From NCBI GenBank assembly GCA_964432595.1, contig CAYSOF010000002.1, positions 124,001 to 188,000 on the forward strand: a DNA stretch of 64,000 bases. The letters are read 5' to 3'. The notes beneath the pieces were generated by a model, which did no database searches, was not told the DNA's origin, and worked only from the letters and a program-made list of their open reading frames with translations. A program made the translations under genes and the position numbers. The stretch is from DASYLJ01 sp964432595. Its GTDB lineage: Bacteria; Desulfobacterota; Binatia; DP-6. Shown here one piece after another: positions 55,999 through 64,000 of this stretch. Positions within the stretch are counted from its first letter, which is position 1. Each line of letters starts with the position of its first letter.

Positions 55999-58071
55999 AT
56001 GTCGACTACGAACAGCCCCCGCCCTCTCTTCGATCCCAAGATCGTCCGCGGCGCGTTCCTCGCCTCGTTCCGCAAGCTCGACCCGCGACATCAGGTGCGC
56101 AACCCGGTGATGTTCGTCGTGCTCGTCGGCAGCGTGCTGACGACTTGCATCTGGTTTACCGAGCCCTCCGGCTTCGTCCTCGCCGTCTCGCTCTGGCTGT
56201 GGTTCACGGTGCTCTTCGCGAACTTCGCCGAGGCGATGGCGGAGGGCCGCGGCAAAGCGCAGGCCGATGCGCTCCGCCGCGCGCGCCGTGACATCCAGGC
56301 GACCAAGCTGTCCGGCGTGCCGGACCCGGCCCGCTTCGACCCGAAGGCGGTCCGCGGCACGCAGGTGACGAGCGCGCAGCTCCGGCGCGACGACGTCGTG
56401 TTCATTCCCGCCGGGCAGTTCATTCCGAGCGACGGCGAGATCGTCGCCGGCGTGGCGTCGGTGGACGAGAGCGCGATCACGGGCGAGAGCGCCCCGGTCA
56501 TCCGCGAGGCCGGCGGCGACCGCAGCGCCGTCACGGGCGGCACCCGCGTGCTGTCCGACTGGCTGGTCATCCGCATCAGCGCCGATCCCGGCGAGACGTT
56601 CCTCGACCGCATGATCCACATGGTCGAGGGCGCGAAGCGCCAGAAGACGCCGAACGAGATCGCGCTCAACATCCTTCTGGCCGGCTTCACGATCGTCTTC
56701 CTGCTGGCGACGGTCACGCTGCTGCCATTCTCCATCTACGCCGTGAACGAGGCCGGCCAGGGCTCGCCCGTCACCGTGACGGTGCTCGTCGCGTTGCTGG
56801 TGTGCCTCATCCCGACGACCATCGGCGGCCTGCTGTCGGCGATCGGCATCGCCGGCATGGACCGCATGATCCAGGCGAACGTCATCGCCATCTCCGGCCG
56901 GGCCGTCGAAGCGGCCGGCGACGTGGACGTTCTGCTCCTCGACAAGACGGGCACCATCACGCTGGGCAACCGCCAGGCCGCGGCGTTCCTCCCGGCCGAC
57001 GACGTCGCCGTCGAGAAGCTGGCGGATGCGGCGCAGCTCGCGTCGCTCGCGGACGAGACCCCGGAGGGCCGGAGCATCGTCGTGCTCGCCAAGGAGCGCT
57101 ACGGCCTGCGGGAGCGCAACGTCACCGAGCTCGGCGCGCAGTTCGTCCCGTTCAGCGCACAGACGCGCATGAGCGGCGTCAACATGAACGGCACGCAGGT
57201 GCGCAAAGGCGCCGCCGACGCGATCGACAAGTACGTCCAGCAGGCGGGCGGCCGCTTCCCGGCGGTCGTGCGCCAGCACGTCGAGACCATCTCGCGCGAG
57301 GGGGGTACCCCGCTCGTCGTGGCCGAGGGCGCGCAGGTGCTGGGCGTGATCCAGCTCAAGGACATCGTGAAGACGCGCATCAAGGACCGGTTCGCCGAGC
57401 TCCGCCAGATGGGCATCAAGACCGTCATGATCACCGGCGACAACCCGCTGACGGCCGCCGCGATCGCCGCGGAGGCCGGCGTCGACGACTTCCTCGCCGA
57501 GGCCACGCCCGAGGCGAAGCTCGAGCTGATTCGTGACTACCAGGTCGGCGGCCGCCTGGTCGCGATGACGGGCGACGGCACGAACGACGCGCCGGCGCTC
57601 GCGCAGGCGGACGTCGCCGTGGCCATGAACACCGGCACGCAGGCGGCGAAGGAAGCCGGCAACATGGTCGATCTCGACTCGAACCCGACGAAGCTCATCG
57701 AGATCGTCGAGATCGGGAAGCAGCTGCTCATGACGCGTGGGGCGCTGACGACGTTCAGCATCGCCAACGATGTCGCCAAGTACTTCGCCATCATCCCCGC
57801 GGCGTTCGTGGCCACGTATCCGGAGCTCGGCGCGCTCAACGTGATGGGACTCGCCACCGCGAACAGCGCCATCCTGTCGGCGGTCATCTTCAACGCGCTC
57901 ATCATCGTCGCATTGATTCCGCTGGCCCTCCGTGGCGTGCGCTATCGCGCGCTCCCGGCGGCCACGCTGCTGCGCGACAACCTGCTGATCTACGGCGTGG
58001 GCGGCATCGTCGCGCCATTCATCGGCATCAAGGTCATCGACATGCTGCTCGCCGGGCTCGGCCTGGCGTGA
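55999..58071 (+). CDS. kdpB: Potassium-transporting ATPase, ATP-hydrolysing subunit KdpB
   Basis: A 690-residue P-type ATPase subunit. The phosphorylated Asp is residue 315 in LLDKTGTITLG. Also seen: ESAITGESAPVI (actuator-domain TGES), the CLIPTTIGGLLSAIGIAGMD membrane motif, MITGDNPLTAAAIA and MTGDGTNDAPALAQADVAVA. ATG 55999 follows a GGAG ribosome site 14 bases after kdpA. The longer frame upstream is a shadow of kdpA. Confidence 0.97.
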   Translation: MSTTNSPRPLFDPKIVRGAFLASFRKLDPRHQVRNPVMFVVLVGSVLTTCIWFTEPSGFVLAVSLWLWFTVLFANFAEAMAEGRGKAQADALRRARRDIQATKLSGVPDPARFDPKAVRGTQVTSAQLRRDDVVFIPAGQFIPSDGEIVAGVASVDESAITGESAPVIREAGGDRSAVTGGTRVLSDWLVIRISADPGETFLDRMIHMVEGAKRQKTPNEIALNILLAGFTIVFLLATVTLLPFSIYAVNEAGQGSPVTVTVLVALLVCLIPTTIGGLLSAIGIAGMDRMIQANVIAISGRAVEAAGDVDVLLLDKTGTITLGNRQAAAFLPADDVAVEKLADAAQLASLADETPEGRSIVVLAKERYGLRERNVTELGAQFVPFSAQTRMSGVNMNGTQVRKGAADAIDKYVQQAGGRFPAVVRQHVETISREGGTPLVVAEGAQVLGVIQLKDIVKTRIKDRFAELRQMGIKTVMITGDNPLTAAAIAAEAGVDDFLAEATPEAKLELIRDYQVGGRLVAMTGDGTNDAPALAQADVAVAMNTGTQAAKEAGNMVDLDSNPTKLIEIVEIGKQLLMTRGALTTFSIANDVAKYFAIIPAAFVATYPELGALNVMGLATANSAILSAVIFNALIIVALIPLALRGVRYRALPAATLLRDNLLIYGVGGIVAPFIGIKVIDMLLAGLGLA

Positions 58072-58081
58072 GGAGATCACA

Positions 58082-58657
58082 ATGAACCAGCTACGCCCCG
58101 CCGCCGTGATGCTCGTCCTGATGACGGCCCTCACCGGCCTCGCCTATCCGCTGCTCGTGACGGGCGTCGCCCAGGTGGCGTTCCCCGCCCAGGCGAACGG
58201 CAGCCTCGTCGAGCGCGACGGCAAGGTCGTCGGCTCGGCGCTGATCGGCCAGCAGTTCAGCGACCCGGGGTACTTCTGGGGACGGCTCTCCGCGACCGGT
58301 CCCTTCCCGTACAACTCGGCCGCGTCGTCGGGCTCGAACTACGGCCCGCTGAACGACGCGATGCTCGAGGCCGTGCAAGGCCGGATCGATGCGCTGCGTG
58401 CCGCCGACCCCGGGAACACGGCAGCGGTTCCGGTCGACCTCGTCACGTCGTCCGCCAGCGGCCTCGATCCGCACGTCACGCCGGCTGCCGCCGCCTATCA
58501 GGTGGCGCGTGTCGCGAAGGCGCGGGGTCTCGACGCTGCCCGGGTCGCCGCGATCGTGGCGGAGCACACCGAGGGCCGGCAGCTGGGGTTCCTCGGCGAG
58601 CCGCGGGTGAACGTCCTGTCGATGAACCTCGCGCTGGATGCCGCTGCGCCCCGCTGA
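58082..58657 (+). CDS. kdpC: Potassium-transporting ATPase subunit KdpC
   Basis: A 191-residue subunit with one N-terminal transmembrane helix (AAVMLVLMTALTGLAYPLLV) and a periplasmic domain with the family motifs GSALIGQQFSDPGYFWGRLS, NYGPLNDAMLEAVQGRIDAL, TSSASGLDPHVTPAAAAYQV and GEPRVNVLSMNLALD. Stabilises the pump and raises ATP affinity. Ribosome site GGAG upstream of ATG 58082. Confidence 0.96.
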   Translation: MNQLRPAAVMLVLMTALTGLAYPLLVTGVAQVAFPAQANGSLVERDGKVVGSALIGQQFSDPGYFWGRLSATGPFPYNSAASSGSNYGPLNDAMLEAVQGRIDALRAADPGNTAAVPVDLVTSSASGLDPHVTPAAAAYQVARVAKARGLDAARVAAIVAEHTEGRQLGFLGEPRVNVLSMNLALDAAAPR

Positions 58658-58671
58658 CACAATGAGGCACC

Positions 58672-61644
58672 GTGCCGAACGGTGACGCGGACAGCGCGCG
58701 ACGTCCGTCGCCCGAAGCGTTGCTCGCCGCCGCGGCGCGCGAGCAGCGCAGCCGCCTCAAGGTATTCGTCGGCGCGGCGCCGGGCGTCGGCAAGACCTAC
58801 GCCATGCTGCAGGCCGCGCGCGAGCGGCAGCGCGACGGAACCGACGTCGTGGTCGGCGTCGTGGAGACGCACGGCCGCGCCGAGACGGAAGCGCTCCTCG
58901 CCGGTCTCGAGGTGGTGGGGCGGCAGACGATCCAGTATCGCGGCCAGACGCTGGCGGAGATGGATCTGGACGCGATCCTGGCCCGACGGCCGCAGCTCGT
59001 GCTGGTCGACGAGCTGGCCCACACGAACGCGCCGGGCTGCCGCCACTCGAAGCGCTACCTCGACGTCGAGGAGCTGCTCGACGCCGGCATCGAGGTCTAC
59101 TCGACGGTCAACATCCAGCACCTCGAGAGCCTGAACGACGTCGTCGCGCAGATCACGGGCGTGCGCGTCCGCGAGACCGTCCCCGACCGCATCCTCGATC
59201 GCGCCGACGAGGTGAAGCTGATCGACCTGTCGCCCGAGGAGCTGATCCAGCGCCTGCGCGACGGCAAGGTGTACGTGCCGCAGCAGGCGGAACGCGCCCT
59301 GCGGAACTACTTCCAGCCCGGCAACCTGACGGCGCTGCGCGAGCTGGCCTTGCGCGAGACCGCCGAGCACGTCGACGAGCAGATGCAGGCGCACATGCGC
59401 GCGCACGCCGTCGACCGCACGTGGCCGGTCACCGAGCGGCTCATGGTGGCCGTGCGCGGCGGCGCGATGTGCGAGCGGCTGGTGCGCAGCGCCCGGCGCA
59501 TGGCCGAGCGGCGCAACGCGCCGTGGATCGCCGTTTTCGTCGAGCCGACGGGATTCGACCAGCGCCCCGACGGCGAGCGCGCGCGCGTCGCCCGCGTGCT
59601 GCGGCTGGCGGAGCAGCTCGGCGGCGAGGCGGTGTCCATTCCCGGCGACCGCGTCGCGCACGACCTGCTGCGCTTTGCGCACGAGCGCAACGTCAGCGAG
59701 ATCGTGGTCGGGCGTCCGCCGCGGACGCGCTGGTTCGATCGCTGGCGCACGTCGCCGGTCGACGTCCTCATACGCAACAGCCGCGGCATCGACGTCCGCG
59801 TCGTGTCGCACGACCGCGAGGACGCGCCGGTGGAGCGGACGCCGCGCCCGCGCGCGCCGTGGCGTCCGCGGGGCTACCTCGCCGCCGCGGCGGCCGTCGC
59901 CGGCGCGGGCCTGGTCTCGGCGGCGCTGATGGCGGTGCTGCCGCTGTCGGACCCTGGCATGGTGTTCCTGGTCGGCGTCCTCGTGAGCGCCGTCGCGGGC
60001 GGGCTCGGACCGGGCATCACCGCCGCCGTCGCCAGCGTGCTGGTCTACGACTTCTTCTTCGTCGACCCGATCTTCACGCTCACCGTGACGAAGCCGCAGG
60101 ACATCCTCTCGCTGGTCACGTTCCTGCTCGCCGCCGTGCTCACCAGCGACCTCATGGCGCGGATCCGCGACCAGGCGGCGGCGGCGCGACGGCGCGAGGC
60201 GCGCACGGCCGCGCTCTACGCCTTCGCCCGCGCGATCGCCGGCGCCGCCGAGCTGAACGATCTGCTGCGTGTCGTGGTCGAGCACGTCGGAACGCTCTTC
60301 GACACCCAGGCGGCCGTGCTGCTGCCCGACGAGGGGCGCCTCACCGTACGCGCGATCCACCCCGAAGGCACCGACCTGCCCGAGGCGGAACGCGGCACCG
60401 CGATCTGGGTGTGGCAGCACGACCAGCCGGCGGGACGTGGCACCGACACGCTGCCGGGCAGCGAGTGGATGCACGTTCCGCTCGGCACCGTGCGCGGCGC
60501 GGCGGGTGTGCTCGCCTTGCGTGTCCACGATCTGGCGCTCGACCAGCGGCAGCTGCTCGACGCGTTGGCGGGACAGGCGGCCGTCGCCGTCGAGCGCACG
60601 CGGATCGACGTCGTGCTCGAGGCGCAGGCGAAGACCGAGGCGATCATCGAGAGCATCGAGGACGGGCTCGTGGTGCTCGATCCCGAGGGCCGGGTGGCAC
60701 ACGTCAACGAGGTGGCGTGCGCCATCCTGAGCTTCGAGCGCGCCGATGCGCTCGGCCGCTCGTTCGCGCAGCTCGGGACGAGCCACCCGCACTACCTGCG
60801 CCTCCGCACCGCGGTGGCCGAGTTCCTGGCGCATCCCGAACGCGAGCACGACCCGGTCGAGCTGGCGCTCTTCCTGCGCGGTCGCGACCATCACTACGTC
60901 CTGCGACCGACGCCGCTGCGCGCGACCGACGGCTCACCGGCCGGCCTGATCCTCGTCCTGCAGGACGTCACCTACCTGCGCGACCAGGAGGCGCGCCGCG
61001 AGCAGCTCATGGCGACGCTGTCGCACGAGCTGCGCACGCCGCTCACGTCGTTGCGCATGGCGGTCGAGCTGCTGGCCCGTGGCCAGGCCGAGCCCGCCGC
61101 CTTGCTGGAGACGGCGGCGGAGGACGTCGGCCGGCTCGAGGACGTCACCCAGCGTCTGCTCGACGTCTCGCGCTCGCGCGCCATGAGCATCGCGCTCGAA
61201 CGACGCCGTGTCGACTTGAGCGACGTGACGGCGCGCGTCGCGCGGCTGTTCGCGCTGCAGGCGCGCGAGCGCGGCGTCACGCTGGAGACGGCGACCGCGC
61301 CCGACGCGCACATGGCCGGCGACCCGACGAAGATCACCTGGGCGCTGTCGAATCTGATCGCGAACGCGCTGCGCTACACGCCGAAGGGCGGCCGCGTCGA
61401 CGTCGAGGTGACCACGGCGGGCGACCTCATCCGGGTCAGCGTGGCCGACACCGGTCAGGGCATCCCGCTCGAGCGGCAGGAGCGCATCTTCGAGCGCTAC
61501 GTCCAGGGCGACGACGCGACCGGCGCCGCCGGGCTCGGGCTGGCAATCGTGCGCGACATCGTGCAAGCCCATGGCGGGCGCATCTTCCTCGAGAGCGCTC
61601 CCGGACGGGGCAGCCGCTTCACCCTCGAGCTGCCGAGGCGCTGA
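58672..61644 (+). CDS. kdpD: Sensor histidine kinase KdpD with an extra PAS domain
   Basis: A 990-residue sensor, about 100 residues longer than E. coli KdpD. Order: KdpD N-terminal domain with Walker A GAAPGVGKT (34-42) and LVDELAHTNAPGCRHSKRY; USP-like domain (about 250-375); four-helix DUF4118 membrane block (about 401-497); GAF (about 515-645); a PAS domain (about 650-765, EDGLVVLDPEGRVAHVNE) that accounts for the extra length; HisKA with His785 (TLSHELRTPLTSL); HATPase (NLIANALRYTPKGG, DTGQGIPLE, GLGLAIVRD). Starts with GTG. Senses low potassium and passes phosphate to a partner, here probably the NtrC-type protein next to it. Confidence 0.95.
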   Translation: MPNGDADSARRPSPEALLAAAAREQRSRLKVFVGAAPGVGKTYAMLQAARERQRDGTDVVVGVVETHGRAETEALLAGLEVVGRQTIQYRGQTLAEMDLDAILARRPQLVLVDELAHTNAPGCRHSKRYLDVEELLDAGIEVYSTVNIQHLESLNDVVAQITGVRVRETVPDRILDRADEVKLIDLSPEELIQRLRDGKVYVPQQAERALRNYFQPGNLTALRELALRETAEHVDEQMQAHMRAHAVDRTWPVTERLMVAVRGGAMCERLVRSARRMAERRNAPWIAVFVEPTGFDQRPDGERARVARVLRLAEQLGGEAVSIPGDRVAHDLLRFAHERNVSEIVVGRPPRTRWFDRWRTSPVDVLIRNSRGIDVRVVSHDREDAPVERTPRPRAPWRPRGYLAAAAAVAGAGLVSAALMAVLPLSDPGMVFLVGVLVSAVAGGLGPGITAAVASVLVYDFFFVDPIFTLTVTKPQDILSLVTFLLAAVLTSDLMARIRDQAAAARRREARTAALYAFARAIAGAAELNDLLRVVVEHVGTLFDTQAAVLLPDEGRLTVRAIHPEGTDLPEAERGTAIWVWQHDQPAGRGTDTLPGSEWMHVPLGTVRGAAGVLALRVHDLALDQRQLLDALAGQAAVAVERTRIDVVLEAQAKTEAIIESIEDGLVVLDPEGRVAHVNEVACAILSFERADALGRSFAQLGTSHPHYLRLRTAVAEFLAHPEREHDPVELALFLRGRDHHYVLRPTPLRATDGSPAGLILVLQDVTYLRDQEARREQLMATLSHELRTPLTSLRMAVELLARGQAEPAALLETAAEDVGRLEDVTQRLLDVSRSRAMSIALERRRVDLSDVTARVARLFALQARERGVTLETATAPDAHMAGDPTKITWALSNLIANALRYTPKGGRVDVEVTTAGDLIRVSVADTGQGIPLERQERIFERYVQGDDATGAAGLGLAIVRDIVQAHGGRIFLESAPGRGSRFTLELPRR

Positions 61645-61647
61645 CCG

Positions 61648-62964
61648 ATGGCCACCATCCTCATCGTCGACGACGAGCCGAACATCCGGAACAACCTGGC
61701 CACGTTCGTGCGCGGCCTCGGCCACGACGTGGAGGTGGCGCCGGACGGGCCAGCGGCCCTCGCGGCGCTGGAGCGGAAGGCCGCCGACGTCGTCCTCACG
61801 GACGTGCGGATGGCGGGCATGGACGGGCTGGCGCTGCTGCAGGAGATCCGCCGGCGGCGTCCCGAGTCGGTCGTGGTCGTCATGACGGCCTACGCGACGG
61901 TGGCGGGCGCCGTCGAGGCGATGCGGGCCGGAGCGTACGACTACCTCGTGAAGCCGTTCTCGCTGGACAGCGTCGCCATGCTGCTGACGCGCGTGCTCGA
62001 GGTGTCCGGTCTCCGGCGCGAGAACCGCGTCCTGCGCCGGGCGATCGACGAGCCCGCGGTGCTGGCGTCGTCCGATCCACGGATGCAGCGCGTGCTCGAC
62101 ACCGCACGGCAGGTCGCGACGAGCGAGGCGACGGTCCTCCTCACCGGCGAGAGCGGCACCGGCAAGAACGTGCTGGCGTCGGCGATCCACCGGTGGAGCC
62201 CGCGGTCGGCCGGACCGTTCGTGACCATCGCGTGCACGACCCTGTCGGAGCATTTGCTCGAGAGCGAGCTGTTCGGGCACGTGAAGGGCGCGTTCACCGG
62301 CGCCTGGCGCGACAAACCGGGACGGCTCGAGGCCGCGCGCGGGGGGACGGTCTTCCTCGACGAGGTCGGCGAGCTGCCGCCGGAGCTGCAGGCGAAGCTG
62401 CTGCGGTTCCTCGAAGAGCGTCGCTTCGAGCGCGTCGGCGGCGACGCCGTCATCGACGTCGACGTGCGCATCGTCGCGGCGACGAACCGCGACCTGCATG
62501 CCGAGGTCGCCGCCGGGCGTTTTCGCAGCGACCTGTTTTACCGGCTGAACGTGGTGGCGCTCTCGCTGCCGCCGCTGCGCGACCGCCGAGGCGACCTCGA
62601 CGCGCTCGTCGCGCACATCCTCCCCGTGCTGAGCGCCCGCCATCGCCGGCCGGTGCCGTCGCTCGACGAGGCGGCGCGTGCAGCGCTCCACGCGTACTCC
62701 TGGCCGGGCAACGTGCGCGAGCTCGTCAACGCGCTCGAGCACGCCCTGGTGCTCGCCGGCGACGGGATCATCGACGTGAACGAGCTGCCCGATGCCGTGC
62801 TCGCTCCGCCCGCTCCGCGCTCGGCGGACGCGCTGGAGGACGTCGAGCGGGCGCACGTCCGCGAGGTGCTCGCGGAGTCCGCGACCCTGGAAGAGGCTGC
62901 GTCGCGCCTGGGCATCAACGTGACGACGCTCTGGCGCAAGCGACGGCGTTGGGGTCTCGACTGA
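61648..62964 (+). CDS. NtrC-type sigma-54-dependent response regulator (replaces KdpE)
   Basis: A 438-residue regulator. Receiver domain with ILIVDDEPNI and phospho-acceptor Asp52 (VLTDVRMAGMDG); AAA+ domain with Walker A GESGTGK (167-173), the sigma-54-contacting GAFTGA loop (from 214), Walker B GGTVFLDEVGEL and the arginine finger region; C-terminal Fis-type helix-turn-helix (LEEAASRLGINVTTLWRKR). It lies three bases after kdpD, where kdpE normally sits. KdpE is an OmpR-type protein, so this unit has swapped output type. It should act at the -24/-12 promoter upstream of the operon. Confidence 0.94.
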   Translation: MATILIVDDEPNIRNNLATFVRGLGHDVEVAPDGPAALAALERKAADVVLTDVRMAGMDGLALLQEIRRRRPESVVVVMTAYATVAGAVEAMRAGAYDYLVKPFSLDSVAMLLTRVLEVSGLRRENRVLRRAIDEPAVLASSDPRMQRVLDTARQVATSEATVLLTGESGTGKNVLASAIHRWSPRSAGPFVTIACTTLSEHLLESELFGHVKGAFTGAWRDKPGRLEAARGGTVFLDEVGELPPELQAKLLRFLEERRFERVGGDAVIDVDVRIVAATNRDLHAEVAAGRFRSDLFYRLNVVALSLPPLRDRRGDLDALVAHILPVLSARHRRPVPSLDEAARAALHAYSWPGNVRELVNALEHALVLAGDGIIDVNELPDAVLAPPAPRSADALEDVERAHVREVLAESATLEEAASRLGINVTTLWRKRRRWGLD

Positions 62965-63088
62965 CGTCGCGCCGCGCGCCGGCGCCTTGGAGGCAGCGCG
63001 CGTCGACTAGGTGGTAGCAATGTCGCAAACTCCCGCTTGTCGGCGGCGACGGCCTCCGGGTATGCCCGCTTCGGAGCTCGAGTAGCCG

Positions 63089-64000
63089 TCAGCGGCCGAC
63101 GGCGCTGCGCGGCGCCGTCGGCTCCTCGCGCGCCGCGGCCAGGTCCTGGAGGCAGCGGATCACGAGCGCCGTCCAGCCGGTCTGGTGGCTCGCGCCGATG
63201 CCGCGGCCGGTGTCGCCGTGGAAGTACTCGTGGAACAGCACGAGGTCCTTCCAGTGCGGGTCGTCGGCCCAGCGCGTGTCGTCGCCGTTGCACGCGCGGC
63301 GGCCGTGCGCGTCGGGTACGAACAACGTCGTGAGACGGCGGGAGATCTCGTCGGCCGCCTCCTTGAGCGTGGCCATGCGGCCCGAGCCCGTCGGCAGCTC
63401 GACTCGGAAGTCGTCGCCGAAGAAGTGGTGGTAGCGCTCGAGCGCCTCGATGATGAGGTAGTTCAGCGGGAACCACACGGGACCGCGCCAGTTCGAGTTG
63501 CCGCCGAACATGCCCGTGTCGGACTCGCCCGGCACGTAGGTCACACGGTGCTCCACGCCGTCGGTGCGGATGACGAACGGGTGCTGCTCGTGGAACTTCG
63601 ACACGGAGCGGATGCCGTGCGGCGAGAGGAACTCGTTCTCGTCGAGCAGGTAGCGCAGCATGCGCTCGAGCCGCTCGCGTGACGGGATGGCGAGCAGGCG
63701 GCGACGATGGCCGAGCTTGCCGGTCATGCACGAGATCTGCCGCGCCAGGTCCGGCCGGTTCTCGAGGAACCAGCTCATGCGCTTGGAGAAGCCCGGCAGG
63801 TGCCCCATCGTCTCCTCGTCGAGCACGCTGACCGCCAGCAGCGGGACGAACCCGACGAGCGAGCGCACGCGCAGCGGCTGGGTCTTCCCGTCGAGCAGCA
63901 GCTGGTCGTAGTAGAAGCCGTCGACGTCGCACCAGAGGCCCGAGCCGCCGAGCTCGTTCATGGCGTCGGCGATCGCGACGAAGTGCTCGAAGAACTTGGA
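63089..64000 (-). CDS. GH63-like/MGH1-type glycoside hydrolase, N-terminal part outside window
   Basis: The C-terminal about 303 residues of a glycosidase resembling mannosyl-oligosaccharide glucosidase-like (GH63/(alpha/alpha)6-barrel) proteins. Seen: LGGSGLWCDVDGFYYDQLLL, MFGGNSNWRGPVWFPLNYLI (active-site loop), the late HEYFHGDTGRGIGASHQTGW and TALVIRCLQDL. The frame runs off the right edge, so the start is beyond 64000. Bacterial relatives hydrolyse glucosylglycerate or other glucosides and often sit near trehalose or compatible-solute genes. Convergent with the kdp operon. Confidence 0.9.
   Translation of the reverse strand, partial: SKFFEHFVAIADAMNELGGSGLWCDVDGFYYDQLLLDGKTQPLRVRSLVGFVPLLAVSVLDEETMGHLPGFSKRMSWFLENRPDLARQISCMTGKLGHRRRLLAIPSRERLERMLRYLLDENEFLSPHGIRSVSKFHEQHPFVIRTDGVEHRVTYVPGESDTGMFGGNSNWRGPVWFPLNYLIIEALERYHHFFGDDFRVELPTGSGRMATLKEAADEISRRLTTLFVPDAHGRRACNGDDTRWADDPHWKDLVLFHEYFHGDTGRGIGASHQTGWTALVIRCLQDLAAAREEPTAPRSAVGR

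Noticed and set aside
59421..63017. 1198-codon open frame on the plus strand
   Set aside because: Out-of-frame shadow of kdpD and the NtrC-type gene.

Overview
The window is about 64 kb of very G+C-rich bacterial DNA (roughly 70%, strong G/C bias at third codon positions). The gene content suggests a deltaproteobacterium-like lineage: CaiB/BaiF CoA-transferases, luciferase-like F420/flavin oxidoreductases, an MMPL transporter, myxobacterial-type cysteine-rich (DUF4215) repeats, and secreted proteins with Thr-rich linkers. A Myxococcota or Candidatus Binatota relative fits, but no rRNA or marker gene is present to settle it. No tRNA, rRNA, CRISPR array, insertion sequence or prophage was seen.

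Layout. 1-8.3 kb: end of an MMPL transporter, then leftward units for central metabolism (zwf, glk and two short ORFs), a small coupled membrane peptide, and a pair of CoA-transferases. 8.3-13.7 kb: a leftward energised-uptake unit (TonB-dependent receptor, TonB, ExbB, two ExbD). 14.0-23.5 kb: divergent from the receptor, six or seven exported proteins. One has a dockerin-like N-terminus and a beta-helix; the others share Cys-rich helical repeats, DUF4215 repeats and a recurring cohesin-like beta domain (two copies in one protein). 23.5-38.6 kb: oxidoreductases and small metabolic enzymes, two large paralogous exported proteins that combine a CX4CH cytochrome-like segment with all the copper ligands of a peptidylglycine-monooxygenase (PHM)-like core, a TetR/diiron/luciferase-like unit, and a tight run CYTH protein - GT-A-like protein - FAH hydrolase - CoA-binding protein.

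38.6-52.5 kb: a large AsmA/DUF748 protein, MscL, a two-gene module of LCAT-like lipase plus CHAT protease, a DEAD-box helicase, an orphan LeuD-like swivel protein, an exported protein, an M16 peptidase, an aldehyde dehydrogenase and a DUF420 protein. 52.5-52.85 kb: a gene-free, strongly structured stretch that looks like a small leftward transcript with a leader peptide. 53.7-63 kb: the complete kdpFABC potassium pump with KdpD, but the partner regulator is an NtrC-type sigma-54 activator instead of OmpR-type KdpE, and a near-perfect -24/-12 promoter lies upstream of the operon. The window ends inside a GH63-like glycosidase.

The best candidates for something new are (i) the lipase/CHAT-protease pair, which share a seven-residue motif; (ii) the cohesin/dockerin-like secreted set beside a dedicated TonB system; (iii) the cytochrome/PHM-like fusion pair with a shared promoter; and (iv) the structured RNA at 52.5-52.85 kb.
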